Source of the DNA: Nymphaea colorata
Lineage: Eukaryota; Streptophyta; Magnoliopsida; Nymphaeales; Nymphaeaceae
Length of the DNA stretch: 64,000 nucleotides
NCBI RefSeq assembly: GCF_008831285.2
Contig: NC_045142.1
Location: 9,676,452 to 9,740,451, forward strand
Direction of reading: 5' to 3'
The position numbers and the translations under genes are program-made. Below are positions 25,664 through 49,949 of this stretch, one piece after another. The notes beneath the pieces were generated by a model, which saw nothing but the letters and a program-made list of their open reading frames with translations, was not told the origin of the DNA and searched no databases. Each line of letters opens with the position of its first letter. Within the stretch, counting starts at the first letter, position 1.

Positions 25664-28300
25664 ATCATGAACATCTTTCTTTTTGAAGAGCTCGAAAAAT
25701 AGCAACAGGTAGAAGAATTTGTGAGATTCATTCAAAGATATGGGCCCATGGCGAAAATATGTGTGACCTCCACCTATTTTTTTCATGTATCTAGTGGCGA
25801 AGCCACAAATGAGCTAGTGTTACCAACACCAAACCCTCAATGTTTCTTTATTTTCACATTAACATCTTAAAATATTTGTCTTGTTAGGCATATGAGTGTC
25901 CATTCAGATATGAAAAACTGTGAATGTGTACCCCTTTAGAATTTTTTTCTGGCTATGCTTATGCGTGTATCCATATCATATGTCACCAAGTATATATCAA
26001 GAGAAATAAACCTCGTTGACTCCCACTGATAATAAAAATGTTAGCGTTGGAAGCCATTTTCAAGGCCACTAGATTTGCACAGAAAGTAGCTCAGATCTGT
26101 AAGTTGCGGTGAGTGGAAGCTATAATATACACTGGTGGAGGAAAAACAAATCTACAAAGAAACAAACGACTGCACGGACTTGGTATTGATGCAGGTTTCG
26201 TGGGGTTCCTGTTCTGATAATTAGCTGACATCTTCCTTCATCGACCAATGTTCGTGTATGCGTAAGAAATAACACTTTAGTGCAGTCTGTGGATGCAATG
26301 GTACAGAGAAGCCGGCTTCGTGGAGTGTCTGTTCTGAGAATTAATTAGCTTCATCCCTTTTCCCAACTGATGTTTAGGCAACACCTATCAGTACCATTGC
26401 TTTGTGCATTATGTTACAAAATTAATCCCTGAATTATAAAATTTTACAAAAAAGGTGTCCATTTTTTTTCATTTTAAATTTAGTGCGACATCTTAGTAAC
26501 TATGATAAATAAAACTTTGTTATAGCTACTTAACTACTGTAGAGTTATCACAATCTTGTCTTTGGAACAAAATGCTTGGACCCCTTGTTATTTAGAACCG
26601 ATTCGATGTTCATATTTTACATTAATTTTTCGGATGACAGGAAAGAAAAGCAAAAGGATGTGATTTCTACGTTAAAGAACTTGGGAGCGCTCGTTGAAAA
26701 CAAGTTTTCATTAATATTCATAACAGTGAAAGGAAATCTCATCTCTCTACCGAGAGCCGAAACTCTTCACATTTGTGATGCAGAACTGCGTCGGTGCCTG
26801 GATTGGAGCCCGCACCATAAGTCAATTAATGCATACTCCCTCCTTTATGACACAAACCAGCGACTGGTTGCCCAGCAGCTACTGGCCCAGGCTGGCACTC
26901 TCACATCCTTGCAGGGAGCACAAAATATTTCACCTTTAGCTCTAATTTAGTAATCTACACAAGCTTGATACCTACAGGTTATGGAGATTACATCTTGATT
27001 TACAGTTAGCTTTGCAAAATAGGAGTTAAAGAGTATGAGTTTCATCAACGGTTGAGTTCAAAAGCAAACTTGCGTTTAGCCAAACTGATCTTCATATTTT
27101 CTTTACTCCCAACAGCTTCGATGCAAACAGCCATTAACTTCAGAACCTGTTCCGCGAAAGTTCACTAAGAAATATGGAAAGGCAGAAGAACTATTTTACT
27201 TTGCAGTCGACAAGTCAGGAACCACCAGAGAAAAACAAATGATATATTAATGCAAACCTAATAAAGCACATGAAAGTGTTCATATGTGTCCCTGTATTTT
27301 ATGAAAAGCTCTTTTATGAAAAGCTCTTTCTTTCTTTCTTCCTTTTCTTTTGCATATTCAAAAGCTGACCAGATTATCTTTACATAAAAGCTCGTATTTT
27401 TTAAAGAGCAGCGACAGCCATGCACGCTCTGGGCATGATGATGGTGCTGCAGCTGTTGCTGTTGCCGCCTAATCCACTGCCACCACCTGTGTTGGCGATG
27501 GAGTCGCCGTGCATGTTTGACTGGCCTTCTTCCAAAGGCGTTTCTGTAGATATGGAGGTAGATTGATTTGATGTTTAGCACTGGGGAGATCGGTATGTAG
27601 ACATGCAGCTTTGGATTATTCAATGGCGTCTTCTCACGGTAGCTTTTTCGTTGATATATTTGTCGAGGGCGCCCTTGTTCTTTTCAAGTATCAGTCTTTT
27701 GAATCTTCGGCTCCGTCGCACGGTCATTCTCCCATTTAATGCAGGACAACTAACGCAGCTATCTTCCAACTTAAATTTGAAATTGACATTTCCGCATCTC
27801 TTTCTCTCTCTCTTGACTCTTGGTTAAAAGCAAGCATATTCGTGGATTTAAAAGGTGAGACTTCGCTTGCAAAATTGAATTTTACTTTAGGAATTCAGTT
27901 TTTTTTAAAAAATATTACATGTAAAGTTAAAAAATTTTACTTGTGTTATATAAAAATCTTCAAAAATGATATTTCATGTTTTGTCAAAATTTAAAAACTC
28001 TAATTTAACCTTTTACATGAAAAATTTCTGGCTTCACTCTAACCTGCATCCATGGTCCTATTATTTCCAGCCTTAACTTTTATCTTAAAGTTGGTTATTC
28101 CCCTCTCAACACTTGTTGGTAGCTGGTGATATCTTTAAACACTGGTTTTTCTCTCTCTCTTTCTCTCTCTTCTTGTCGCTGCTGTGAAGTTAAGATTTTG
28201 CTACTTGAATAAAAATTAAAGAAAGTCCTTGGAGAACTAGTTTTCCTGAAAACATGCTCAAGTTTGGGCGAGGTATCTGCTTTTTCTTATGTAGCTTTAT
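25664..28300. other. No gene recognised; one weak signal-peptide-like frame
   Basis: AT-rich DNA. A 124-codon frame at 26576-26950 shows no domain. At 27420-27566 a 48-codon frame opens MHALGMMMVLQLLLLPP, a hydrophobic start like a signal peptide, but it ends soon and has no family match. The segment 27900-28045 resembles 48486-48605 (AAAATGATATTTNNNNTCATGT, GAAAAATTTCTG), so both are copies of a dispersed repeat. Confidence 0.45.
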
Positions 28301-28305
28301 CTAAT

Positions 28306-28885
28306 GACCAAAATATCCCTGACAATAAAAAAAATGGGTCTTTTTATAAGAACAAAAAAGGTACTAAAAAACAAAATATTAAAAAAACATTTCTTTTTTA
28401 AAAAAAATCTCCAAAATATCATAACCTGTACCTTCTTTTTTCTGTTGCTTGCACACAACTCACTCTCACTTCTTTGTTTATGGTCAATCTGAAACCATTT
28501 TCCAGGATCCCCTCAATTGCGGCCCCGAAGGAGAGCAACTACTACATCTTTCTAAATAACAGTGGAAAAAACTCTAAGGTGCGTTTTTAATAGAAATAGT
28601 AGTAGAAAGGTAATAATTAGTTGATGTAAATATATAGCATGTGCTTCGTTCTCAAGCTGTTTATACGCATCTTTGCACAAAAAATTTGTATATAATAACT
28701 AAAGTACCCCTGATCACTAAAAGGAGGAATCTTGTAATTTTTATAAGGACAAAAAAATTATAAAATAAAATACTAAAAAATACATTTTAAAAAAAATCTC
28801 CAAAGTATCATAACTGCTGGAACTTTCTAGCTATTGACACTCAGGTGCATTTTTAATAGAAACTGTAGGAAAGGTAATAATTAGT
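28306..28885. repeat. Diverged local direct duplication
   Basis: About 28306-28612 and 28700-28885 share ordered blocks: TTTTTATAAG.ACAAAAAA, AAAAAAATCTCCAAA.TATCATAAC, GTGC.TTTTTAATAGAAA and GGTAATAATTAGTTG. Between the blocks the two copies differ by indels. Confidence 0.75.
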
Positions 28886-29170
28886 TGGTAGAAATAATAT
28901 ATACGACCAAAGCTCTTAAGAAAGGAGCACGACAAAACTCGGCTTAATTACTTCCTCTCTGTCATCGACGGTTCTTGCTGTCAGCTGTCATGTGTAACGG
29001 TCTTCGATGATGCATGACCATCGAATCGTAACATCATCATCATGATCATCATTAATGACACTGAAGCCACCACAAGCGTTTCACTTTCTGCCCCCCTTCT
29101 CACTTGGGTAAAGAAAAAACAGTCCATCAAACGCCATCACAATCACCGCCCGCTGCCACAAGTTACCGAG

Positions 29171-29671
29171 AAATCATCACCCCGAGTTCAGTTAGCTGAA
29201 GCGGCTCGACTAATGAAACCTCAAGTTTCACTCGGTTCCAACTCAAAAATAACTCGATAGAAGCAGCTCGAGCTCGACTGGTAGTTACGTGTTGAGTTCG
29301 ATGTCGACTTGATTAAAGCTCGACAAACTCGTTTGATAAAATTGATATTCATTATTATGTGTTGAACTCGAGCTCAACTCGATTAAGGTTCGACAAATTC
29401 ATTTGAATAGAATTGATATTCATTGTTACGAATTGAAACTCGACTTGATTAAGGTTCGACAAACTCGCAAACTCTTTGAATATATTGATTTGATTAAGGC
29501 TCGTCAAATTCGATTAAGGCTTGAGCTCGACTTAACAGTTACGTGTTGAGCTCGAACTCAATTTGATTATTTGAACGAGTCTACTAATAGACTCGTTAAG
29601 CAAATGACTGGATTTGAACTCATTCGCGAGCCGAGTTTTAACCAGTCGCGCATGAGTGTTGTTCACCCCTA
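29171..29671. mobile_element. hAT-like remnant rich in CTCGA motifs
   Basis: A stretch dense in GAGCTCGA and CTCGACTTGATTAAGG repeats ends GTTGTTCACCCCTA at 29671. This end type (…TTCACCCCTA) is found on many plant hAT MITEs. The opposite terminus (TAGGGGTGAAC) is not present upstream, so the left part is missing or has diverged, and no target duplication can be scored. Confidence 0.5.
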
Positions 29672-30810
29672 CTAATAACTGAATTCGGATGAAGAATATC
29701 TAAACGTGATGAACGTAAGATTATAATTTACAGCTAATCAGGTAAATCTTTTCTAAATTTAGATTTTGATAAGAAAACTTTATCCCGATTACTTTTACTA
29801 ATATTATTTTTTTTTTTTAGTAATTTGACGAATCCGAATTCCAGCTGTTGCCAATTGAATACCAAGAAACCACTGTCCTTGGCCGGCCGTGTTTACCATC
29901 TTCGACCGGGACCAGCCACTAGATCTACATCCATCCCCCACCAATGTATTATTTGTCGTATTTATTGAACAATTCACTGCATGGATAATCTCTTCTATTG
30001 CCTAGCAGCCCTCCACCTAACATGGGCCACGGGAATCAATAATTAAAGCAAAAAACTGAAATGGTAAAGTGTTCTTTCTAAAAGCAAGTCTTTAATTGGA
30101 TTCTCATGAACACAAGCATTCCACATTTTTTAGGGGTCAGCATTTGATCAATCTTAATGTAGCCAAAGCATTCTTTAATTTTTTAGAACCATGAACTAAA
30201 CTAGGAATACTAGGCACTCGTTCAACCATTACCTAAAATTATCCTGCAGTATACCATTAGCAAGTCATGGCTACAAGGCCGTATCAGAATCCTTTCATTT
30301 CTTCAAGTACATATCTACCTCTATACGAAATTTGGGTGGGGAAGACTTCCCTTTGAAGGAAGTCTTTAGTAAAAACTAGTTACCAACTATATGTCATTAA
30401 ACAAGGTAGCCGACTATCACCCCACTCGATGATGAACTTTTACTTGCTTACTCCCATGTGACTCTACGTAGTTGTGGATACAGCATATGCTTCAATTGTG
30501 AGAATTAGCCATAACCCACGTGCACCCCCGTACACAACCAAACACTACGCGTTAAGAAACTTACCGATGGACTTCAAGGACTGACGACCATGAGACCGCA
30601 TTCAACTTGAAGGGCTTCAAAACCCCAAATATAGGGAAATGGTGAGGCCTTCAAGCTTCATTCTCGATCATAAGAATGAATCTCTTGCTCACTCAAAAAA
30701 ATATCATAAAAAAGAAAAACATGTGACATAATTAAAAAGTGAATTAACGGACATAGCTGTATATAACGTAAGTAGCCATTTAAAATTGACAAAAAAAAAA
30801 TCTTCCATAA
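29672..30810. other. No gene recognised
   Basis: AT-rich intergenic DNA without a recognisable gene, RNA gene or repeat. The minus-strand frames near 30658-30919 run into the Harbinger-like element and have no family match. Confidence 0.5.
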
Positions 30811-31990
30811 GGGGGCGTTTGATTGCCCGGGTGAATTTCGTTTTTTCAGAAAAAACCATACGGGCGGGTGGAATTCCACCCGCCCGACCTAAACATGCGT
30901 CAAACGGGGTGAAATTCACCCCGTTTAACGCGTAACGTGAGCGGGTGAAATTTCACCGGCTCGATTTCCTCCCTCCGCCAGCAGCTCCTCCTCGCTCACT
31001 GTCTTTGGCCGCTCCCACCGTCACCAGTCCGCCGTCGTCGCACTGACGGTCGCCGCTCCACGTCTCTGCCGGTGATCTTTCCCCCTTTCTCTCTGCTGCC
31101 CTCATCTTCTCCCAAATCAGTGCCCTAGTAGGTGGCCTAATCACCATCGCACAGCAAACGGCTTCTCGCTCGCAGGTTCGGAGGCATCTCCCTTCCTCAC
31201 TTTCTCCCTTTTTTCGACGATCAAAGCTTCAATCGCTCGGTTCAGGCGTGAATAGGCCTAACTAAGCCTGAGATTGTTTTAGCTACGATCGATAGTTCAA
31301 TCGTAGTTAACTTTTTAGGGCTTTGGGTGTCGATAGATTCCTCTCGAAGAGATCTTTCCAAGGGAGGTGAAATCCCGATGATCGGCCTAGTATAGCGCGA
31401 GTTACGGCCTCCGAAAGTCGTAACAGCTTCTGCCCTACTATTCCGCCGACCAGTCTGTGTTTCCGGCGACTTTGCCGGCGATCAGACCATTGGATCAAAC
31501 TGATTCCGGTGCCATTCGATCCGTGACATCAATACTATCCTCTCCACCAAATTTTAGGATGATCGGACAATGGATGGCGAATCTGGATGCGACAGCCGGA
31601 AATCCACGGTGTTCCAGGACTGAGTCTCTCCACAGGCGACAAGTGAACCGAATCTTCAAGGCTCAATGAGTTGGCCTTAGACTGCTCGGATTTGCCTCAA
31701 ATTTGGGGCGTCTACTCCTGACAATGTTGGCTTGCTCATGACCAAATTTGGTAATTTTTGGAAACTTCTACGATTTTACACAAATTTTAGAGTGAAGCTC
31801 CCTCAATTAGGTTAAATTCTTCATGGGCATCAAACAAACAGGGTTAAAAATACCAAGTTAAATTCTTCCAGTTCATCAAACATGACCTCAAATCGAAAGA
31901 GGGTTAAATTTCATCATGTTTTTTTTTTTCAGAAAAATTTTTCAGAAAAATTTACCACGTTAAATTCTTCCCAGTGTATCAAACGCCCCC
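30811..31990. mobile_element. PIF/Harbinger-like element with GC-rich cargo (1180 bp)
   Basis: The termini GGGGGCGTTTGAT and ATCAAACGCCCCC are perfect inverted repeats of 13 bases, flanked by TAA on both sides, the 3-bp target duplication typical of PIF/Harbinger. Inside the left end are further palindromic segments (GGGCGGGTGGAATT... and CACCCGCCCG). The middle (about 30960-31670) is far richer in G+C than the neighbourhood, with CT-rich leader-like sequence and CCGCCGTCGTCG blocks. This suggests captured host DNA, but no protein family is recognised. There is no transposase, so it depends on one supplied elsewhere. Confidence 0.88.
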
Positions 31991-33835
31991 TAAAAGAATG
32001 TCACATAGAAATATGGAAAAACAAGATGACATAAACTAAAGGGTGCAAATGAGATCATGCATGCCATCTACTAGGCTACCATTAAGCCGAGACCAGAAAG
32101 TAACATGGCACTCCGGCCCATAAAGGAAGGAAAACCAATTTGTGCTTATCGGGTTTGCAGATAGGAGGATTTAGGTAAGGCTCCATTCCCCACTTTAGCA
32201 ACCAATATACGAACGCCAAAGTTCCAACCCAACCAACTCATGGGTACAAACGAACCCTTGAACAACGCTCGTGACACCATCAGAAAACATCATATTTTGT
32301 TCAAACTTGGTTTTCTAATCAGTTTCTAAACCCTAATTTGCAAAACTTGAGTTTTTCGCAAATTTTCAAAAATGTCATTTTATGAAATTTGAGTTTTTGT
32401 TTTTTTTTTTTTTTTTCTGAAACTCAAATTTGACTGTCACATAAGCAAGCGTTAATCCAGGTTTTAGATGCAAAACATGAATTTATGCGCAAAAATATCC
32501 GATTAAAGGTGTCATCCAAACACGCTTTCAAAGTAAACATGTCATATTAACATCCATTGCCAAAACTCTCTCTGTCGCTTAAGCAGAGTCATGTTACTCT
32601 CCATCTCTCTGGTCGCAGTGGACGCGCATGGGTGACTTTTGCCCCTTCCTGCCAAGGCCATGTGAGTGCAATAAATGGCTACTTCCTGAACCTCAAAGGA
32701 AAAGCGAGGTCACCATGTGGGCGCTTCCCGAGACGTGGTCCCCCCCTCCCACAAAATGCTAGCCTGGCTTTTGTCAAAGCTTTGAACAAAAGCAACAAGT
32801 AAAATAAATAGCCATCTGCCAAAATATTGGCTTTGTTCAGCACACGCTTTTCAGTCATTCAATATGCAGCGCCATGCGTGTTATGTTAGCATCCACCTCC
32901 TCATTTCATTTCTTAGTAATTCATTCTTGCAGTTGTTAAAGCAAGTTTGATTATCGATTTGGGGAGAAATGGTGGACATTTTTTTTTTTTTTTCATTCCA
33001 CCATCCTGAGATATGACACTAGTTTTATTGTGGTTGTTTTTATGGGTTTCCACATAACATGTTTCAGGACCTTTAGCGCACTGGAACCTGACAATGACCA
33101 CTCCAACTCTCAAAGCTGAGTCTTTAGAAAAGACAGACTACCTTACTGCCCAATACGCTTAATTGAGTAACATAAAACTTGCTTAAGTTGATCTCCTTCA
33201 TTTTTTACATAGTTCGAGACACTAACTGAAAGAAGTCAAAACTTGAACATATTTTTTTATCCCATTAAAATTTTAAGGACATTTTTGTTATTTTTAATGT
33301 ATGATGAATATGAAATGCTAGCTTAGTTTAGGTTCCCTTTTTTTTTTTTTTTTTAAAGGATGGTTTTAAGGTTGTTCTAGCCATAACTATCCCCAAAGCA
33401 AAAACAAGAAAGTGTTTCATCCTACCACTCAATAAAAAATTCAAACCCTCGTTCTTTCCCCTATCTCCAAAGTATAAGCTTGCTTTTTGAATAAAACATC
33501 ATATTATGATCAACTTGCATACTCATGCTATTTTTGTAGTAAGGAGTTGGCGTTTTGAAGATTCAAAACAAAAGAACAATCTGACCCTCTCTACCCACTA
33601 GGCTAACCCCTCATGGATTCCAACAGCAACAACTAATCACTTATTCAGATATCAGAGGCGCCTATGCTTTGTTTAAATTATCACATATCAACGCCATCTG
33701 AATGGAGGAGTCACTTTGGGAGTGCTTTATTATGCCCTTTCAACACAAATACAAAACAAAAAACAAGAAAAAAGAAAGGGAGGAAGCGGATGGTCTTATG
33801 CTACTGGACGGAGGCAGCAATGTCATGACCATGTG
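31991..33835. other. No gene recognised
   Basis: AT-rich DNA with several poly-T runs (for example 32400-32416, 32980-32993, 33337-33354). The 81-codon frame at 32557-32802 has no domain. Confidence 0.5.
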
Positions 33836-33843
33836 GCTCCAGC

Positions 33844-34268
33844 TAGGGCTGCACAACGAGTCGAGCCAGCTCGGGCTCGACTCGAACTCGCCCGGTTAAA
33901 CTCGGCTCGAGCTCGACTCGTTTATAAACGAGTCGAGTTCGAGCTTACAATGAAACTCGAATGAGTAAACGAGTCGAGTTCGAGTTTTAAGAACTCGACT
34001 CGTTTATACTCGACTCGACTCGTTTATACTCGACGAGTAAACAAATTTCATCCCACGTCATGAAATTTACTAGATATTTTAAAAAGAAGGATCATATTTT
34101 ATTTAGACGAGCTAATCGAGTTAATCGAGTCGAGCTCGAGCTCGACTTTATTTAATCGAGTCGAGCTCGAGCTTGTGTTAGGTAGCTCGACTCGAGTTCG
34201 AGCTCGTTGAGTCGAGTCGAGCTCGAGCTGGGCAAGCTCGAGCTCGACTAGGCTCGTGTGCAGCCCTA
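33844..34268. mobile_element. hAT-type MITE (425 bp)
   Basis: It begins TAGGGCTGCACAACGAG and ends CTCGTGTGCAGCCCTA, inverted repeats of about 16 bases with one indel. It is flanked by a perfect 8-bp duplication GCTCCAGC (33836-33843 and 34269-34276). The interior is built almost wholly of GAGTCGAG, GAGCTCGAG and ACTCGACTCG motifs in both orientations, so the whole element can fold on itself. It belongs to the same family as 10132-10671 but is shorter and more G+C-rich. The open frames that span its left end are coincidental. Confidence 0.95.
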
Positions 34269-34476
34269 GCTCCAGCATCTAAACTCCACCAGCACACCCT
34301 GACCATGCAGCGCTACTAGTTTTTTTTTTTTTTTTGTCTTTGCTATGAATCTTCTTCCCACGAAAAAGTCGATCAAAATCAGATTGTCAGTTCGATTCAG
34401 CAGTACTCGTTGACTGCAAGCAGTAAAATGCGCGACACTAATTAATGGACATACTGTTCTCCGCCTGGTAAGAGCC

Positions 34477-35250
34477 CCGACTCATCGGTCATTGCCAAAT
34501 GTGGGCTCCTTCGTCATGGTAAATCTGGAAGTGTCCCTCTCTCCCGATATTGCTCAAACAGATGGTGTGCGTGCTTTTTATCAGGACCTAGCTAAGCCTT
34601 GCTGCCGGGCGGTTAAAGCAAGGCCATGGGGAGATGTATGGGCCATGGGGCCTCCTCACCTCAGCACCGGGGATGGAGGCAGGGAGGCCTCTAGATTGGA
34701 GCTGCAGTCGGCTGCGCTGCTGATCAGTCCATCGACGTCACCATCGACTTACCTCCAGCAGTCTCCGGACGCGACGGGTACAAATTTGGGTCCTCGGCAT
34801 CGCGGACAGCCGCCACTTGATTTCGCTTCCCCTTCACTGCCGCGGCCGCTTCGGTGAAAGAGAGGCGCGGAAGAATGGCAGTTCACCAGATCCTGAAGAG
34901 TTCTTTGATCAGTTCGTCGACGCCGATTTCCCGCCGGCGTTGCTTTCCGTGATCCACTTCCCTGGTGCTTTGCTTCCGGTGGCCGACGGTGAGTACATTC
35001 TCCTTGCTTGAAGCCGATCGAGCCACATATCCGATTATGATAATCCCTGTATAGATAGATATAGCTCCTTGGTCCGGTTGTTGTTCACGATTAAGGCCAC
35101 ACCGGTGACACGGCCACCGTGGCCGTCGACGGGCTCTGGACGAGCCCATGCCCCGCGGCGGCGCCGCCGATGCTGGAAGTGACTGGCTCGCCTCCCTCCA
35201 TTTTCACCCAAAACCACCGCGCGTTTCCCCACCTTATTTGCGAGATGTCT
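34477..35250 (+). other. GC-rich gene-like island, unrecognised
   Basis: This block of about 770 bases is distinctly richer in G+C than its surroundings. It contains a 121-codon frame (34492-34857). Overlapping in another frame is an acidic stretch reading PDPEEFFDQFVDADFPPALL (about 34886-34945), followed by a GTGAGT donor-like site at 34989. Opposite-strand frames are also open, as expected of GC-rich DNA. It may be the first exon or leader of a host gene or a captured fragment. I do not recognise the product. Confidence 0.35.
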
Positions 35251-35271
35251 TGCCTTCGCTTTGAATCTCAT

Positions 35272-47288
<12,017 letters not shown>

Positions 47289-47495
47289 TATACTAGAGAT
47301 ATATTTATGTACAATTACTGGGTTAAAAGGGAGAAAATAGCGAACTGGGGAGTACAAAGGTCTCTCCTCTGTATTATTAATTACATTGTTGCTGGTTCCC
47401 AATGGTTTCACCCATTATCTGAAGGCAAATTGATAGGCTGTCTGTGAAACTGTATTACATGCTTGTAAGGTTCATACGATACAGTCGATACTTAT

Positions 47496-47513
47496 AATAA
47501 ATAGAGAAATAAA
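47496..47513 (+). promoter_or_regulatory. Likely polyadenylation signals of the carboxypeptidase gene
   Basis: Two overlapping-spaced AATAAA hexamers lie about 210-225 bases after the stop codon, a normal 3' UTR length in plants. Confidence 0.6.
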
Positions 47514-47519
47514 TTCAAA

Positions 47520-47913
47520 TTGAATAAGAAGTTGAAACCTTTGTCTACTTTTTTTTGTCTGGAAGATATATCTCTCTTTTCCCCATTTCTGCCACTTTAA
47601 TATTGGTGGCTGATCCATTGAGACAGATTCATGTTATTGAAAGTGTGCTTGTATATTTTTTTCCATTATTAGAAAGTGCCGTCTACTTTCAAGCAAATTC
47701 TTTAGGAGTGTGTAGGGTGAACCTGCTTCATATAAACCTTGAGTTTTGTGCTTTAGAAGTTTATCTACAGATTTATTGTGAAACTAATCAGGAGGAAAAG
47801 GAAATTATTTTCTATTTACTGGCACAAAGTAATTGAAAAGGGTGTTCTTACAACTTTTGGAACTGTTGAATATATATATCAATCGATCAAATCGAATGGA
47901 GTCTACCATATTG

Positions 47914-47957
<44 letters not shown>

Positions 47958-49065
47958 CAGAAAATCATAACAAAAACCCTAAAACCACACATAGCAGGCC
48001 ATAGGGAAAGAACAAAACCGAAAAACTCAGGAAGATAATAAAGGTCTCAGCAGCACTTCAAAAGTCTCATGTAGAACAACCCTACGATAGTTGCACTCTA
48101 GGGAAACCTGCACAGAGTGCAGATTCCCTGCATGGTTGTGCTAACAAAGAAAGGCCACACCAGAAAATATAAGCGAACATCCCTACTGATTTTTGTAAAA
48201 AAATTATTCAAGGTTGCTAGTACATTTTCAACATCAAAATTTTATTTTACAAAAATTTTGCAGGGGATATAGGCTGCTAATATATGTTAAGGACACAAGG
48301 AAGATGACGGACCAAAATCAATATCAGGCTCTTGGCGCCTCAGATAGAGGGATAGATGACCTTGCCCACTTGACCTAGGTCCAGTTTCCTGTGCTGGGCG
48401 CTGCCCAGACCAGACTCGGGTCATTGCCTTGTAAGCAGCCAACTCACTGAGGGAGACATGGGCCCTGACTCCACCTCAATTTTTTTTTTAATTTAATTTT
48501 AGAAAATTTTACTTATCCTATATAAAAATTTTGAAAAATGATATTTTGGCTCATGTCAAAATTTAGAAACTTTAATTCAGCCAATGAAAAATTTCTGTCT
48601 CCGCCCCGGACTCCCCCACTGCCCTGGCCCCAGGGTGTGGTTGAACTCCATGGCCCTAAAGCTTCAAAACCACCTTAATGTTGACCCAATAACTGGCGTG
48701 CATAAATTAAAGAAACCATGAAGCAAAAATTGCACCACAAATGGCATTTCTTTTGCTCTTATTGACAAAAGGATCAACCCTCGGAGATTCAACTTTTAAA
48801 CCCTGACGCACTTATTGAAAGAAAAAGCATTTATACGAAATAGATGTAGACTTCCACAAAAGAACTTACCGTTCATTGAAATGAGGACCAACAATGCAGC
48901 ATTTTCATACATCACAACTCTTTAATTGGTCATATAATCACAACTTAGTAATGCAAGTGATAATTTACAGTGAATCTTATGTTCTCCGTTTCATCTCCCC
49001 TGCATGCACAAGCCTTGCACACCGAAGGCTTCCATATGTGTTCAAGAATGACCAGGTAAAGTCGC
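47520..49065. other. No gene recognised; (TA)n run
   Basis: A (TA)n run lies at about 47918-47956. The stretch 48486-48605 is a second copy of the dispersed repeat at 27900-28045, followed by TCTGTCTCCGCCCC, similar to the ...GGCTCCGCCACTG end of common plant hAT-type elements. The 93-codon frame at 47555 has no domain. Confidence 0.5.
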
Positions 49066-49070
49066 CAAAT

Positions 49071-49556
49071 CAAATTCCTTCACTGCCATAAAAAATAGAT
49101 CAGCATAATTGCCCTTATCTGAAGCAAAATATGGCCAAATAATACATAAATTTTTATTTGTACCAGATTGACATACTCCAAATTCCTTCACTACTATAAA
49201 AAAATAGATGAGAAAATTTCTCATATCTGAAGCAAAATATGGACAAAAAATACATAAATTTTACTTGTACCAGATGGACATACTCCTGCATTACACTGAT
49301 GATGATTTAAAAAAGGCTTATTTGCAGATTCATATTTCATTTATTCTTAATTAAAAAACCAATTTTTTGCTCTAAAAAGGTTAACATGTTTGCTTACCTT
49401 ATTCCATGGCCAAACACAACAAAATTGATACATGTAGTTATCTTTTCATATTTCATTTATTCTTAAAAAACCAAATTTTTGCTCTAAAAAAGTTAACATG
49501 TTTGCGCACCATATTCCACGGCCAAACACAACAAGATTGATAAATGTAGTTACGTT
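49071..49556. repeat. Two adjacent tandem duplications of about 110 bp
   Basis: Pair one: 49071-49178 and 49179-49288 (units start CAAATTCCTTCACT). Pair two: 49331-49446 and 49447-49556 (units start CATATTTCATTTATTC, and both contain GTTAACATGTTTGC and GGCCAAACACAACAA). The two unit types are unrelated to each other. Confidence 0.9.
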
Positions 49557-49949
49557 CCTTCCATTTCATTTCGTTTTCCTCTTTCTCATTCACAGTCCCA
49601 TGTAATTCATCCTCATCTGTGTTTGCTTAACAACCATGGTTTTTTTTAAGGGTGTGATGAGAAGACATTAAAATGATTGAAGAGATCAATAATTTGGATT
49701 ATTAATAACTATCGCTGAAGGGTGCTATCTAATAAACAAACTGAACAACAACTATGACATATAGCACAGTAAGATACAATTTGCATTGGAAGAAGCTCAT
49801 GTTCATGAGGGCTTGAATGCTAGCACAGCTGGACCTAAAAAATACTAACATGGCATAAGGTCATAAGGACATGAAAACTTACAAGATATGAAAGAACAAA
49901 AGTAATGTTGCGTAGGTTACACAGAAAAGACAAGATAACTGATAGAAAA

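Noticed and set aside
26576-26950. 124-codon open frame as a gene
   Set aside because: No recognisable domain, no splice context and no family match. In AT-rich DNA a frame of this size can occur by chance.
27420-27566. 48-codon frame with a signal-peptide-like start
   Set aside because: The hydrophobic start is suggestive, but the frame ends soon, no splice donor continues it in frame, and the opposite strand is also open.
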